Counted from the stretch's first letter, positions 1-6,779 are shown. The stretch: DNA of 8,610 nt from Psychrobacter sp. (GCA_012270355.1 JAAXIL010000142.1:7375-15984); one strand, 5' to 3'. The notes: generated by a model from the letters alone, not told the origin. Numbers and translations: made by a program.

Positions 1-2418
1 CGAAAACTTTATAATCTGCCCGCTGTTATTGCGAACATACCATTTGCAGATGTACTCAGGGTTGGTACGACTGTTCGGCTCGCCTTGCACATACACCCGT
101 TTGATGCGACCTCGGTCTATAAAATCGTTGACATACGCACCGCCCCAAGCCGTCGAAATCACCCCATTAATGTTGGCAAAAGGTAAGCCATAAGCTGCCG
201 CTTGTTCTTGATTGACGTTAAGTTTTAGCTGTGGAGCATCTTCTTGTCCGTTGGGACGCACGCCGACGACTTTGTCACTTTGTGCAGCCATGCCAAGCAA
301 TTGATTACGGGCAGCAAGCAAGCCCTCATGCCCCAAATTACCAGCGTCTTGCAACATGAGGTTAAACCCTGTGGCATTACCAAGCTCATTGATGGCAGGC
401 GGCACAATAGCAAAGACACTCGCTTCGTTGATTTGGCTCATGAAATAGCCCATCGCACGCCCTGCAACGGCTTGAGCAGAATTTTCGTCACCGTGTCGAT
501 TGTCCCAATCCGCTAGGCGTACAAAGGCAATACCCATGTTTTGCCCCGTGCCACTAAAACTAAAACCTGTGACTGTAAACACGCCTTCAACGTTAGCTTC
601 TTCTTGCGTAAAGTAATAATTTCGCACCTTATCAAGCACCGCTTCGGTTTGGTCGGCAGTTGCACCTGAAGGCAATTGCACCAGGCTTAACATGATGCCT
701 TGGTCTTCTTCGGGCAAAAATGAGCTTGGAATACGGGTAAAAATAAGTGCCATAACAGCAATGATCGCCACATAAACAATGGCATATAGCCATCTCGATG
801 TCACGTTAAAACTTTTGCCGACAAATCGCTCGTAGCCTCGAGACAGTTTATCAAACCCTTTGTTAAACCAGCCAAACATTCCTGAGTAGCGGTGTGCATC
901 ATCATGAGCTTTGCTCCGTTTGAGCAAACTGGCACAAAGGGCAGGGGTCATCACCAAAGCAACGATTGCTGATAGCACCATGCTGGTGATGAGGGTGATA
1001 GAAAATTGACGATAAATTACCCCTGTCGAGCCACCGAAAAACGCCATCGGTAAAAACACCGCAGACAGAATTAGGGCAATACCAATGACGACTTTGCTGA
1101 TTTCGTTCATCGATTCGATGGTGGCATCTTTCACCGAATTGTAGGTGTTTTCTTCTAATATCCGCTCAACGTTTTCTACCACCAAAATGGCATCATCAAC
1201 CAGCAGACCAATCGATAATACAAGAGCAAACATGGTCAGCACGTTGATGGTAAACCCAGCCACATACAGCACCGCAAACGTACCCAAGATGACCACGGGC
1301 ACAGCAAGGGTGGGAATAATGGTGGCTCGCCAATTTTGTAAGAATAAAAACATCACCAAAAACACGAGGGCGATGGCTTCAAACAAGGTATGCACCACTT
1401 GCTCAATCGACAAGGTGACAAACGGGGTGGTGTCATAAGGAACAGCGGTTTTTAATCCCACGGGAAAATTTTGCTCAAGTTGCTGCATGCGGGTTTCAAC
1501 CGCTTCTCGGGTCTCAAGGGCGTTCGCCCCTGTGGCCAACGAGATGCCAAGCCCCGAGGCAGGTTTGCCGTTATATTTGGCAATTGTGCCGTAGGTTTCT
1601 GCACCTAGCTCGACCTGTGCCACGTCTCTTAGTCGCACCTGCCCCCCTGCTGCATCCGTTTTGAGCAAAATTTGCTCAAACTCTTCGGGCGTTTGCAAAT
1701 AACTTTGCACGGTCACGGTTGCGTTAATCACTTGTTGGTCACTGGCGGCAGGCAGTTGCCCAAGTTGACCTGCGGATACTTGAGCGTTTTGAGCCCGCAC
1801 GGCATTCACCACATCCGACGGCATGAGCTCAAATGACCGCAGCTTGGCAGGGTCTAACCAAATTCGCATCGCATACGATGAGCCAAACACCTGCACATCA
1901 CCCACGCCCTCAACCCGACTGATTTGATCTAAAATGGTCGAGTTGACGTAATCACCAATGTCTCGGTCTGTCATGCTGTTATTTTCGGAGATAAACGCAT
2001 ACACCGTCATAAAACTGCCCGACGATTTGGCGACGTTCACCCCTTGCCGCTGCACCGACTCGGGTAGCAAACTGGTTGCCGCCTGCAGTTTGTTTTGCAC
2101 CTGAACTTGAGCCGTGTCGGCATCTGTCCCATTTTCAAAGGTCAAGGTGACGCTGGCTGTACCACTCGATGAACTGGTTGATGACATATACATCAAGCCA
2201 TCCAAGCCTTTCATGCGTTGTTCGATGACCTGCACCACCGAATCTTCGACGGTTTTGGCATCTGCCCCAGGATAGACGGCATTGACGGTGATGGTCGGCG
2301 GTGCAATACGAGGGTAACGTTCAATAGGCAGGTTGAGTATTGCCAAAACGCCCATGAGCATGGCAAGAAAAGCTAAAACCCACGCAAAAATTGGACGGTT
2401 GATAAAAAAACGAGACAT
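1..2418 (-). CDS. acrB: RND-family multidrug efflux inner-membrane transporter (AcrB/MexB type), 3' end cut by window
   Basis: Proton-driven inner-membrane pump of the hydrophobe/amphiphile efflux (HAE1) RND family. It would expel drugs, dyes and detergents through a tripartite complex with the adaptor encoded just upstream. The frame is open without a stop for 806 codons from ATG 2418 to the window edge; AcrB has about 1049 residues, so roughly 240 C-terminal residues are missing. The N-terminus MSRFFINRPIFAWVLAF with the first membrane helix is typical. The proton-relay pair in TM4 is present as LVDDAI, with Asp408 and Asp409 (AcrB D407/D408). The FLPEEDQG motif near residue 568 opens the second half, and the last residues read (WYVRNNSGQI) match AcrB near residue 820. 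The start is fixed by an AAGGA ribosome site 6 nt upstream. The gene lies 73 bp after the adaptor gene and is probably in one operon with it. The partner lysine in TM10 lies outside the window. Substrate range cannot be read from sequence; the acrB symbol is by family likeness. Confidence 0.93.
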   Translation of the reverse strand, partial: MSRFFINRPIFAWVLAFLAMLMGVLAILNLPIERYPRIAPPTITVNAVYPGADAKTVEDSVVQVIEQRMKGLDGLMYMSSTSSSSGTASVTLTFENGTDADTAQVQVQNKLQAATSLLPESVQRQGVNVAKSSGSFMTVYAFISENNSMTDRDIGDYVNSTILDQISRVEGVGDVQVFGSSYAMRIWLDPAKLRSFELMPSDVVNAVRAQNAQVSAGQLGQLPAASDQQVINATVTVQSYLQTPEEFEQILLKTDAAGGQVRLRDVAQVELGAETYGTIAKYNGKPASGLGISLATGANALETREAVETRMQQLEQNFPVGLKTAVPYDTTPFVTLSIEQVVHTLFEAIALVFLVMFLFLQNWRATIIPTLAVPVVILGTFAVLYVAGFTINVLTMFALVLSIGLLVDDAILVVENVERILEENTYNSVKDATIESMNEISKVVIGIALILSAVFLPMAFFGGSTGVIYRQFSITLITSMVLSAIVALVMTPALCASLLKRSKAHDDAHRYSGMFGWFNKGFDKLSRGYERFVGKSFNVTSRWLYAIVYVAIIAVMALIFTRIPSSFLPEEDQGIMLSLVQLPSGATADQTEAVLDKVRNYYFTQEEANVEGVFTVTGFSFSGTGQNMGIAFVRLADWDNRHGDENSAQAVAGRAMGYFMSQINEASVFAIVPPAINELGNATGFNLMLQDAGNLGHEGLLAARNQLLGMAAQSDKVVGVRPNGQEDAPQLKLNVNQEQAAAYGLPFANINGVISTAWGGAYVNDFIDRGRIKRVYVQGEPNSRTNPEYICKWYVRNNSGQIIKFS

Positions 2419-2424
2419 ATCAAT

Positions 2425-2429
2425 TCCTT
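2425..2429 (-). promoter_or_regulatory. Ribosome binding site of the RND transporter gene
   Basis: On the minus strand the sequence reads AAGGA, then 6 nt, then ATG at 2418. This supports 2418 as the start. Confidence 0.75.
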
Positions 2430-2491
2430 GCTAACTGGTGGCTTAAGTTTGCCCAAATGGGCATCGAAAAATAAGCCCACCAGTCAATGGG

Positions 2492-4000
2492 TTAAGAATC
2501 TGGATTGGTTTTAGGGGTTGTGGCAGTTTGAGAATCTGTAGCAGGACGGTTAGTTGGTGATGGCGACGACTGCCCTAACGGTTTTGGTTGTCCTGATGGC
2601 TGTGCTGATTGCTGTCCTGATGGCGTCTGAGAAGCGTCTGGCACATAGGGTTTGGCGTCAACCGCTTGCTCGGGTTTGACTTTAGATCCGCCTTGTATTA
2701 CCACCTGTTCCCCTGCGGTCAGTCCATCAGTCACTACCCAATCCCCTTGATAGGTGCCTTCCACAGTCACGGGACGCACGGCAATTTTGCCATTTTCGAC
2801 CACATACACCTGCGTGTCGCCTTGCGGAGTGCGAATCATGGCACTTTGTGGCAACAAGACGGCATTACTGATAATACCTTGCGTCAGTTTCGCGTTGACA
2901 AACATGCCTGGCAACAACAAATAATTGTCGTTCGGGAACTGAGCCCTGAGCGTGACTGAGCCAGTATCCTCATCCACTTTGGCTTCGGCAAGCGATAATC
3001 GCCCAGATACGGGATAGGTTGTGCCGTCTTCTAACACAAGTTCCACCCGAGTACTGCCCGCCTGCAATGTGCCGTTGGCTTGTTCTTGTTTGAGCTTAAG
3101 CAAATCAGAGGATGATTGGCTAATGTCCACATAAATCGGATTGAGTTTGGAAATCGTCACCAGTGGCGTGGCTTGTCCTGCACTCACCAAGGAACCAGCC
3201 TGCACTTGATACAAGTCAGTTTTGCCAGAAATCGGTGCAGTCACGAAGGGGCGATGGAGACTGGTGCTGCTGGCGGCACGTTCGGCTGGTGCGGTAGCCA
3301 CCCCTGCCTCTGAGCTGGCAATGTTTGCCTGTGCTTGATTCACCGCAGCTTTAGCATTGGCAACCGCTGCCTGAGCGGTTTTATATTGGGTCACTGCTTG
3401 GTCAAACGCCTGTTTAGACACCGCTTGCATCCCAACTAACGGCTTTAGCCGTTGGACATCAACTCGGGCTTGTTCGGCTAACGCTTCTTGCGAGGCAAGA
3501 TTTGCCAACGCACTATTATAAGCTGCTTTTGCCGTACCCACTTGGGCTTTGGCTTGTCCAACCGCTGCCTGACTGCCTGTTGCTGAGGCTTTGTAATCGT
3601 CGGAATTGATGCGATATAGTGGCTGACCCTTTTGCACCATGCTGCCTTCACGGTACATCACTTCTTCAATAATACCCGTGGTTTGTGGACGCACATCGGC
3701 AGTTTGATACGCCACCGTTCGCCCCGAAAAGGTTTGAGTGAGCGGTACAGATTGAAACTGCACAGGCACGACGTTGACCACAGGTGGGGGCATCTGCTGT
3801 GCGGCTGCTGCCGAACCCCCTGCTGTCGCTTCTTCGTCACCACCAAAGCGGTCGCAACCAGTCATGCTCAGGGTGGTTAGTCCAAACATCAGAGCCAGCA
3901 CCATAGAGCGAGGTCGAAAAATAAATGAAACAGTAGTTTGACGGTTGTTGGTCGTTTGTACAGCTGGACGAGAGGGTAAGCAGGTTAAAGGAGAAGACAT
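2492..4000 (-). CDS. acrA: RND efflux periplasmic adaptor lipoprotein (AcrA/MexA type)
   Basis: Membrane-fusion protein linking the inner-membrane pump to an outer-membrane channel. A hydrophobic signal ends in a lipobox-like LSMTGC, making Cys49 the likely lipidated residue. From about residue 103 the first half of a lipoyl-like barrel-sandwich is seen (VRPQTTGIIEEV ... REGSMVQKGQPLYRI). About residues 135-245 form an Ala/Gln/Lys-rich alpha-helical hairpin. The second lipoyl half and the beta-barrel follow (TAPISGKTDLYQVQAG, LNPIYVDISQ). The protein is 502 residues, against 397 for E. coli AcrA. The excess is a long N-terminal stretch before the signal and a low-complexity Gln/Pro/Ser/Thr tail over roughly the last 50 residues. 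Start: ATG 4000 has only a weak upstream GAG. Met33 (about 3904) would give a 16-residue signal without positive charges, so 4000 is kept with some doubt. No regulator or outer-membrane factor gene is adjacent in the window. Confidence 0.9.
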   Translation of the reverse strand: MSSPLTCLPSRPAVQTTNNRQTTVSFIFRPRSMVLALMFGLTTLSMTGCDRFGGDEEATAGGSAAAAQQMPPPVVNVVPVQFQSVPLTQTFSGRTVAYQTADVRPQTTGIIEEVMYREGSMVQKGQPLYRINSDDYKASATGSQAAVGQAKAQVGTAKAAYNSALANLASQEALAEQARVDVQRLKPLVGMQAVSKQAFDQAVTQYKTAQAAVANAKAAVNQAQANIASSEAGVATAPAERAASSTSLHRPFVTAPISGKTDLYQVQAGSLVSAGQATPLVTISKLNPIYVDISQSSSDLLKLKQEQANGTLQAGSTRVELVLEDGTTYPVSGRLSLAEAKVDEDTGSVTLRAQFPNDNYLLLPGMFVNAKLTQGIISNAVLLPQSAMIRTPQGDTQVYVVENGKIAVRPVTVEGTYQGDWVVTDGLTAGEQVVIQGGSKVKPEQAVDAKPYVPDASQTPSGQQSAQPSGQPKPLGQSSPSPTNRPATDSQTATTPKTNPDS

Positions 4001-4100
4001 GGCAGAATCTCAAGCGATGATAGCGATACGTTCAAATATGAAAAATGCGAGGATAAAAAAGAAGCAAATAATCCAAAACGTATGACAGCAAAATATAACA

Positions 4101-4125
4101 ACAAAAAAAAGTCACTAAGGGCGTG
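4101..4125 (-). terminator. Rho-independent terminator-like hairpin downstream of ispB
   Basis: Read on the minus strand: AGTCAC, a 7-nt loop (GCCCTTA), GTGACT, then a run of T. The stem is 6 bp and perfect, and the T-run is long. It lies about 205 bp after the ispB stop and about 100 bp before the adaptor start. It would separate ispB transcription from the efflux operon, or act as a leader terminator if the acrA promoter lies further upstream. The stem is short for a strong terminator. Confidence 0.55.
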
Positions 4126-4136
4126 ACTGGTAGAAT

Positions 4137-4211
4137 CAAGGTTGTTTAATAATGATTATTTATAGGTGTTTTAAAGGTTGCAGGATACAAATTTAGTGTA
4201 TAACAACCTTG
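4137..4211. repeat. 10-bp inverted repeat bounding a 75-bp segment upstream of acrA
   Basis: CAAGGTTGTT at 4137-4146 is the exact reverse complement of AACAACCTTG at 4202-4211. A third copy of the AAGGTTG core lies at 4174-4180. Inside is a perfect odd palindrome, AATAATGATTATT (4148-4160). This could be operator DNA or a remnant of a small mobile repeat; the sequence does not decide. Confidence 0.5.
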
Positions 4212-4331
4212 CCTAATGTAACATGAATTTACAGCTCAGAAAACCCAGCAAATGTTATTTTGTCATGCTGATTTGGCATATCGCCTTGCAAGAACTTGAA
4301 GCAAAATTAAATAGAGGGGAGAGAAATCAAC

Positions 4332-5393
4332 CTAAACCATCCGCCCAATCGCAAGTTCCGTCAGTTGCCAAAGTCCATGCCGATAAGGGCTGTCTTGTAT
4401 GTCGGCGGGCAAATTGTTTAACGCTTGTTGTGCCAAGTGAGTTTCATCCCATGCTCGCTCACGACAGTAATCCAACGCCCCCGAATTTTGCACCAGCCTA
4501 ATAATCGCCTCAGCGTCGTCCACTTTGCCAGTTTGCACCGCAATTCGTAAACGGTCGTAAGCGGTGTGATCAGCGTCCTTTAATAGACGAAGGGCAGTGA
4601 TTGTCGGCAAGGTTGGTTTGCCTTCTGCCAAATCATCACCCACATTTTTACCCATCGTTGCCACATCGCCAGTGTAATCCAGCACATCATCAATCATCTG
4701 AAACGCATTACCAAAGTGTTGTCCAAACGCTTTTAAGGGGGCTTGCAAGTCTGCTCGTCCATGCAACATGGCAACGCCTTCGGTCGCCATCATAAACAGC
4801 CGAGAGGTTTTGCCGTCGATAATTTTAAGATAGTCGTCCTCAGTGGCATTGGGATCGTGTTGATGTTGCAATTGTCTGACTTCACCTTCGGCAATGTCAC
4901 ACGTCCCATCCGAAAATAGCCTAAGCAATGGCATGCTATCGAAACCAACGAGCAAATTAAACGCTCGAGCAATCAGATAATCGCCCACCAATACAGCCGT
5001 TGCATTGTCCCACGTGGCATTGGCGGTAGGCTTACCCCGTCGCATGCCCGATTCATCAATCACGTCATCATGCACAAGCGTGGCGGTATGCAACATCTCG
5101 GTAATCGCCGCCAAATGCATGGCGGATTGAGACTGCTTATCAACGCACAGCCGAGAGCACAGCAAGGTGATGAGTGGACGCATGCGTTTTCCGCCTGCGT
5201 TGATGACATGTTGCGACACACTCATCACCAATTGTACTTTAGAGTTTAGGCTGCCAAAAACCTGCTTATCCATTATCGCAAAATCATCAGCGACGATGGC
5301 TTGAATGTCGGCATAAGTAGGTATGTTGGGTGAGGGTGAGTGCAAAGCGTCAGAATTAGGATTTTGATTGGAAGCGGTTTGGGCAGACATCAT
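4332..5393 (-). CDS. ispB: Octaprenyl/polyprenyl diphosphate synthase
   Basis: Trans-polyprenyl diphosphate synthase that extends farnesyl diphosphate with isopentenyl diphosphate to make the side chain of ubiquinone or menaquinone; a cytosolic enzyme. All family landmarks are present: GGKRMRP (residues 67-73), the first Asp-rich motif DDVID (109-113) followed by RRGK (118-121), GKT (194-196), and FQMIDDVLDY holding the second Asp-rich motif (235-239). Length is 353 residues against 323 in E. coli; the excess is a Ser/Asn/Pro-rich N-terminus of about 25-30 residues before the conserved YADIQAIVADDF region. Two adjacent ATGs (5393 and 5390) are possible starts, neither with a clear Shine-Dalgarno. 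An internal Met at residue 41 lies within the conserved region and is less likely. The gene is divergent from rplU-rpmA, the same neighbourhood as in E. coli. Exact chain length (C40 or other) cannot be told from sequence alone. Confidence 0.95.
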   Translation of the reverse strand: MMSAQTASNQNPNSDALHSPSPNIPTYADIQAIVADDFAIMDKQVFGSLNSKVQLVMSVSQHVINAGGKRMRPLITLLCSRLCVDKQSQSAMHLAAITEMLHTATLVHDDVIDESGMRRGKPTANATWDNATAVLVGDYLIARAFNLLVGFDSMPLLRLFSDGTCDIAEGEVRQLQHQHDPNATEDDYLKIIDGKTSRLFMMATEGVAMLHGRADLQAPLKAFGQHFGNAFQMIDDVLDYTGDVATMGKNVGDDLAEGKPTLPTITALRLLKDADHTAYDRLRIAVQTGKVDDAEAIIRLVQNSGALDYCRERAWDETHLAQQALNNLPADIQDSPYRHGLWQLTELAIGRMV

Positions 5394-5475
5394 ATATTGT
5401 ATAAATTACATATAAATAAACAGGCAAGCAACTTAAAATAAGAAACTTAAAGTCAGTGGTAAATTCTTTTGCCAA

Positions 5476-5484
5476 ACTATAGCA
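5476..5484 (-). promoter_or_regulatory. Candidate extended -10 promoter for ispB
   Basis: The minus strand reads TGCTATAGT, an extended -10 form (TGn plus TATAGT), giving a leader of roughly 75 nt before ATG 5393. A TTGCTG at 5501-5496 is only 14 bp upstream, too close for a standard -35. A second, weaker candidate is TATACAAT about 10 nt before the ATG. Confidence 0.35.
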
Positions 5485-5575
5485 TAATTCTTGTTCAGCA
5501 AAGTTTGTTAATCGCCGTCAAATTTTTCATAATCATCGCCAGCAGACAAGGATGACATCAAAAGAGAAAATAAAC

Positions 5576-5604
5576 TTGAGTTTAAGGCAAAAACGGCGTA
5601 CAAT
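5576..5604 (+). promoter_or_regulatory. Sigma70-like promoter of rplU(-rpmA)
   Basis: -35 TTGAGT (5576-5581), a 17-bp spacer, and -10 TACAAT (5599-5604), followed by a GC-rich discriminator CTCGCC as often seen at stringently controlled ribosomal promoters. Transcription would start near 5611, giving an rplU leader of about 320 nt. No comparably good promoter is seen closer to rplU. Confidence 0.7.
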
Positions 5605-5725
5605 CTCGCCTTCAAATTTTGCGATTATCAATCAATGACTGGTCAATAACTGGCATTTTGCTTATATGACGGTCTAGGGTGTTGGTAATCAGAACTATTT
5701 TTTATCCCAGTCGATACCGTTTGAC

Positions 5726-5752
5726 GGAAAAGGCGAGTGCGTATCGCCTTCC
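5726..5752 (+). other. Hairpin in the rplU leader
   Basis: AAGGCGA (5730-5736) pairs perfectly with TCGCCTT (5744-5750) around a 7-nt loop. The stem can be lengthened by GG/CC past a 2-nt bulge. It is not followed by a good T-run, so it is more likely a leader structure than a terminator. Whether it takes part in autoregulation by L21 is unknown. Confidence 0.45.
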
Positions 5753-5805
5753 CAAGTGTTTTGTTATGTTTGGCTTGTTCAATTTTATCTAGAACTGGCT
5801 ATTCT

Positions 5806-5888
5806 AATATTTCGTCATCACGAGGCAAGCGAGCGAAGATGTATAGCTAATACTTCGAGTGAGCTTAACAAAGTGATGGCGTAATATT
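5806..5888 (+). repeat. Palindromic repeat element, copy A (MITE/REP-like), in the rplU leader
   Basis: The 83-bp segment has terminal inverted repeats: AATATTTCGTCATCAC (5806-5821) against GTGATGGCGTAATATT (5873-5888), 14 of 16 matching. An inner hairpin CGAAG...CTTCG lies between them. The reverse complement of copy B (6244-6350) aligns across almost all of it at about 59 of 74 positions with one gap, counted by eye. Two diverged copies with their own terminal repeats point to a dispersed non-coding element with no transposase of its own. It lies between the rplU promoter and its ribosome site and would be transcribed. Confidence 0.75.
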
Positions 5889-5921
5889 TAGGATTGACAG
5901 AAACACGGTAGACGGGTTTTT

Positions 5922-5925
5922 GGAG
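5922..5925 (+). promoter_or_regulatory. Ribosome binding site deciding the rplU start
   Basis: GGAG is placed 6 nt before ATG 5932. The in-frame TTG at 5920 overlaps this site and would add four residues, so it is rejected as the start. Confidence 0.8.
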
Positions 5926-5931
5926 TATCTT

Positions 5932-6243
5932 ATGTACGCAGTAATCAAAAGTGGCGGTAAGCAACATCGAGTAACGACAGACGAAGTCTTAAATGTTGAA
6001 CTGTTAAAGTCTGAAGTGGGCGAAACCATTACCTTTGACGACGTTTTGATGGTGGTTGATGGCGATAGCGTAAAAATCGGTCAGCCTGTCGTAGAAGGGG
6101 CAACGGTTGAAGCCGAAGTGGTAGAGCACGGTCGTGGCAAAAAAATCCGCATCGTAAAGCACAAGCGTCGTAAGCATTACCACAAAGAGCAAGGGCATCG
6201 TCAGTGGTACACAAAGCTTAGAATCAAGTCAATCACTGCTTAA
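5932..6243 (+). CDS. rplU: 50S ribosomal protein L21
   Basis: Large-subunit ribosomal protein that binds 23S rRNA. The product is 103 residues, exactly the E. coli length, starting [14 protein letters not shown]. The family-typical basic stretch near the C-terminus ([16 protein letters not shown]) is present, and the protein ends [11 protein letters not shown] 5932 is chosen from the GGAG site 6 nt upstream and family length. It is the first gene of an rplU-rpmA unit divergent from ispB. Two features are odd for this pair: the leader is about 320 nt if the promoter at 5576-5604 is used, and the gap to rpmA is 198 nt instead of the usual few tens. Both spacers contain a copy of the same palindromic element, in opposite orientations. 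Confidence 0.98.
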   Translation: MYAVIKSGGKQHRVTTDEVLNVELLKSEVGETITFDDVLMVVDGDSVKIGQPVVEGATVEAEVVEHGRGKKIRIVKHKRRKHYHKEQGHRQWYTKLRIKSITA

Positions 6244-6350
6244 GTTTTACCTTTATTATTTCCTCCATGGCTGTGTTAGACTCGCTTGAAGTATTGCCTA
6301 TACATCATCGTTCGTCTGCCTCGTCATGAATGAAATATTTTCGGTAAAAC
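6244..6350 (-). repeat. Palindromic repeat element, copy B, directly after rplU
   Basis: The 107-bp segment is bounded by 26-bp inverted repeats at 6244-6269 and 6325-6350 (20 of 26 matching, the outer GTTTTACC / GGTAAAAC perfect). Its reverse complement aligns with copy A (5806-5888) at about 59 of 74 positions, sharing blocks such as AATATTTC, ACGAGGC, GATGTATAG and AATACTTC. It begins on the base after the rplU stop codon, so it is co-transcribed. The outermost GTTTTACC arms are not seen at copy A, which may be a shortened copy. Confidence 0.75.
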
Positions 6351-6372
6351 TATACAATCGAATCTATTTCTG

Positions 6373-6399
6373 CAAGTCGTGCTAGCGTATCTTGACTTG
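6373..6399 (+). other. Small hairpin upstream of rpmA
   Basis: CAAGTC (6373-6378) pairs with GACTTG (6394-6399) around a 15-nt loop that contains the palindrome GCTAGC. It ends about 30 nt before the rpmA ribosome site and has no T-run. It may be chance, or a processing or translation-control structure. Confidence 0.25.
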
Positions 6400-6428
6400 T
6401 TGATGAATATATAAACTGAATGAACTGG

Positions 6429-6433
6429 AAGGA
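6429..6433 (+). promoter_or_regulatory. Ribosome binding site of rpmA
   Basis: AAGGA within GGAAGGAATT, 8 nt before ATG 6442. Confidence 0.8.
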
Positions 6434-6441
6434 ATTAACAC

Positions 6442-6699
6442 ATGGCACATAAAAAAGCCGCAGGCTCAACTCGTAACGGTCGTGATTCAAACCCAAAATT
6501 TTTGGGTGTTAAAAAATTTGGTGGTCAAGAAGTGGTCGCAGGTAACATCATCGTGCGTCAACGTGGCACTGAATTTCATGCGGGCGATAATGTTGGCATG
6601 GGTCGTGACCATACTTTGTTTGCCTTGACTGATGGCGTGGTGAAATTTGACCGCAAAGGCGAATTTAACCGCCGTTATGTTTCGGTGCAAGAAGCCTAA
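6442..6699 (+). CDS. rpmA: 50S ribosomal protein L27
   Basis: Large-subunit ribosomal protein whose N-terminus reaches the peptidyl-transferase centre. The product is 85 residues, the same as E. coli L27. It starts [16 protein letters not shown] with no cleavable N-terminal extension of the Firmicutes kind, and shows the conserved [17 protein letters not shown] and GRDHTLFAL segments. The start is supported by AAGGA 8 nt upstream. It is second in the rplU-rpmA unit and followed by a clear terminator. The 198-nt gap behind rplU raises the possibility of its own promoter: TATACAAT at 6351-6358 resembles a -10 box, but no matching -35 is seen. obgE, which follows rpmA in E. coli, is absent here. 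Confidence 0.98.
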   Translation: MAHKKAAGSTRNGRDSNPKFLGVKKFGGQEVVAGNIIVRQRGTEFHAGDNVGMGRDHTLFALTDGVVKFDRKGEFNRRYVSVQEA

Positions 6700-6711
6700 A
6701 TCATAAGTAGC

Positions 6712-6732
6712 CATAACTTTAATTAAGTTATG
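6712..6732. repeat. 8-bp inverted repeat after rpmA
   Basis: CATAACTT and AAGTTATG flank TAATT 13 bp after the rpmA stop codon. There is no T-run after it, so the real terminator is the next hairpin. It could help protect the mRNA 3' end. Confidence 0.4.
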
Positions 6733-6748
6733 CGTCTAAGCTATACAT

Positions 6749-6779
6749 AAAACCCTTTGCCATTTGGCAGGGGTTTTTT
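6749..6779 (+). terminator. Rho-independent terminator of rplU-rpmA
   Basis: AAAACCCTTTGCC, an ATTT loop, and GGCAGGGGTTTTTT form a stem with one bulged T and a G-U pair, ending in six T. It lies about 50 nt after the rpmA stop. Confidence 0.9.

Larger units (their letters stand above)
4001..4331. other. Intergenic region between ispB and the efflux operon
   Basis: No coding sequence is supported here. It holds a minus-strand terminator-like hairpin (4108-4125 with its T-run), a 10-bp inverted repeat (4137-4146 and 4202-4211) and an AT-rich perfect palindrome (4148-4160). Positions 4212-4331, just after ispB, show nothing convincing. I found no good sigma70 promoter for the adaptor gene between the terminator and 4000. 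Confidence 0.6.

Noticed and set aside
1145..1438. A 97-codon plus-strand reading frame inside the RND transporter gene
   Set aside because: It lies wholly antisense to the conserved TM4 region containing the Asp-Asp pair; a shadow frame.
4223..4501. A 92-codon plus-strand reading frame at the 3' end of ispB
   Set aside because: Over half is antisense to conserved ispB sequence, and no ribosome site or family match is seen.
5894..5922. TTGACA at 5894 as a second rplU promoter
   Set aside because: The -35 is perfect but the -10 position reads TTTTTG, and the transcript would start at or inside the gene.
5920..5931. TTG start adding four residues to L21
   Set aside because: The TTG overlaps the GGAG ribosome site. 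ATG 5932 gives the family length of 103 residues.
6351..6358. TATACAAT as an rpmA promoter
   Set aside because: The -10 match is good but nothing like a -35 lies 16-18 bp upstream and there is no extended -10. It is mentioned only as a possibility.
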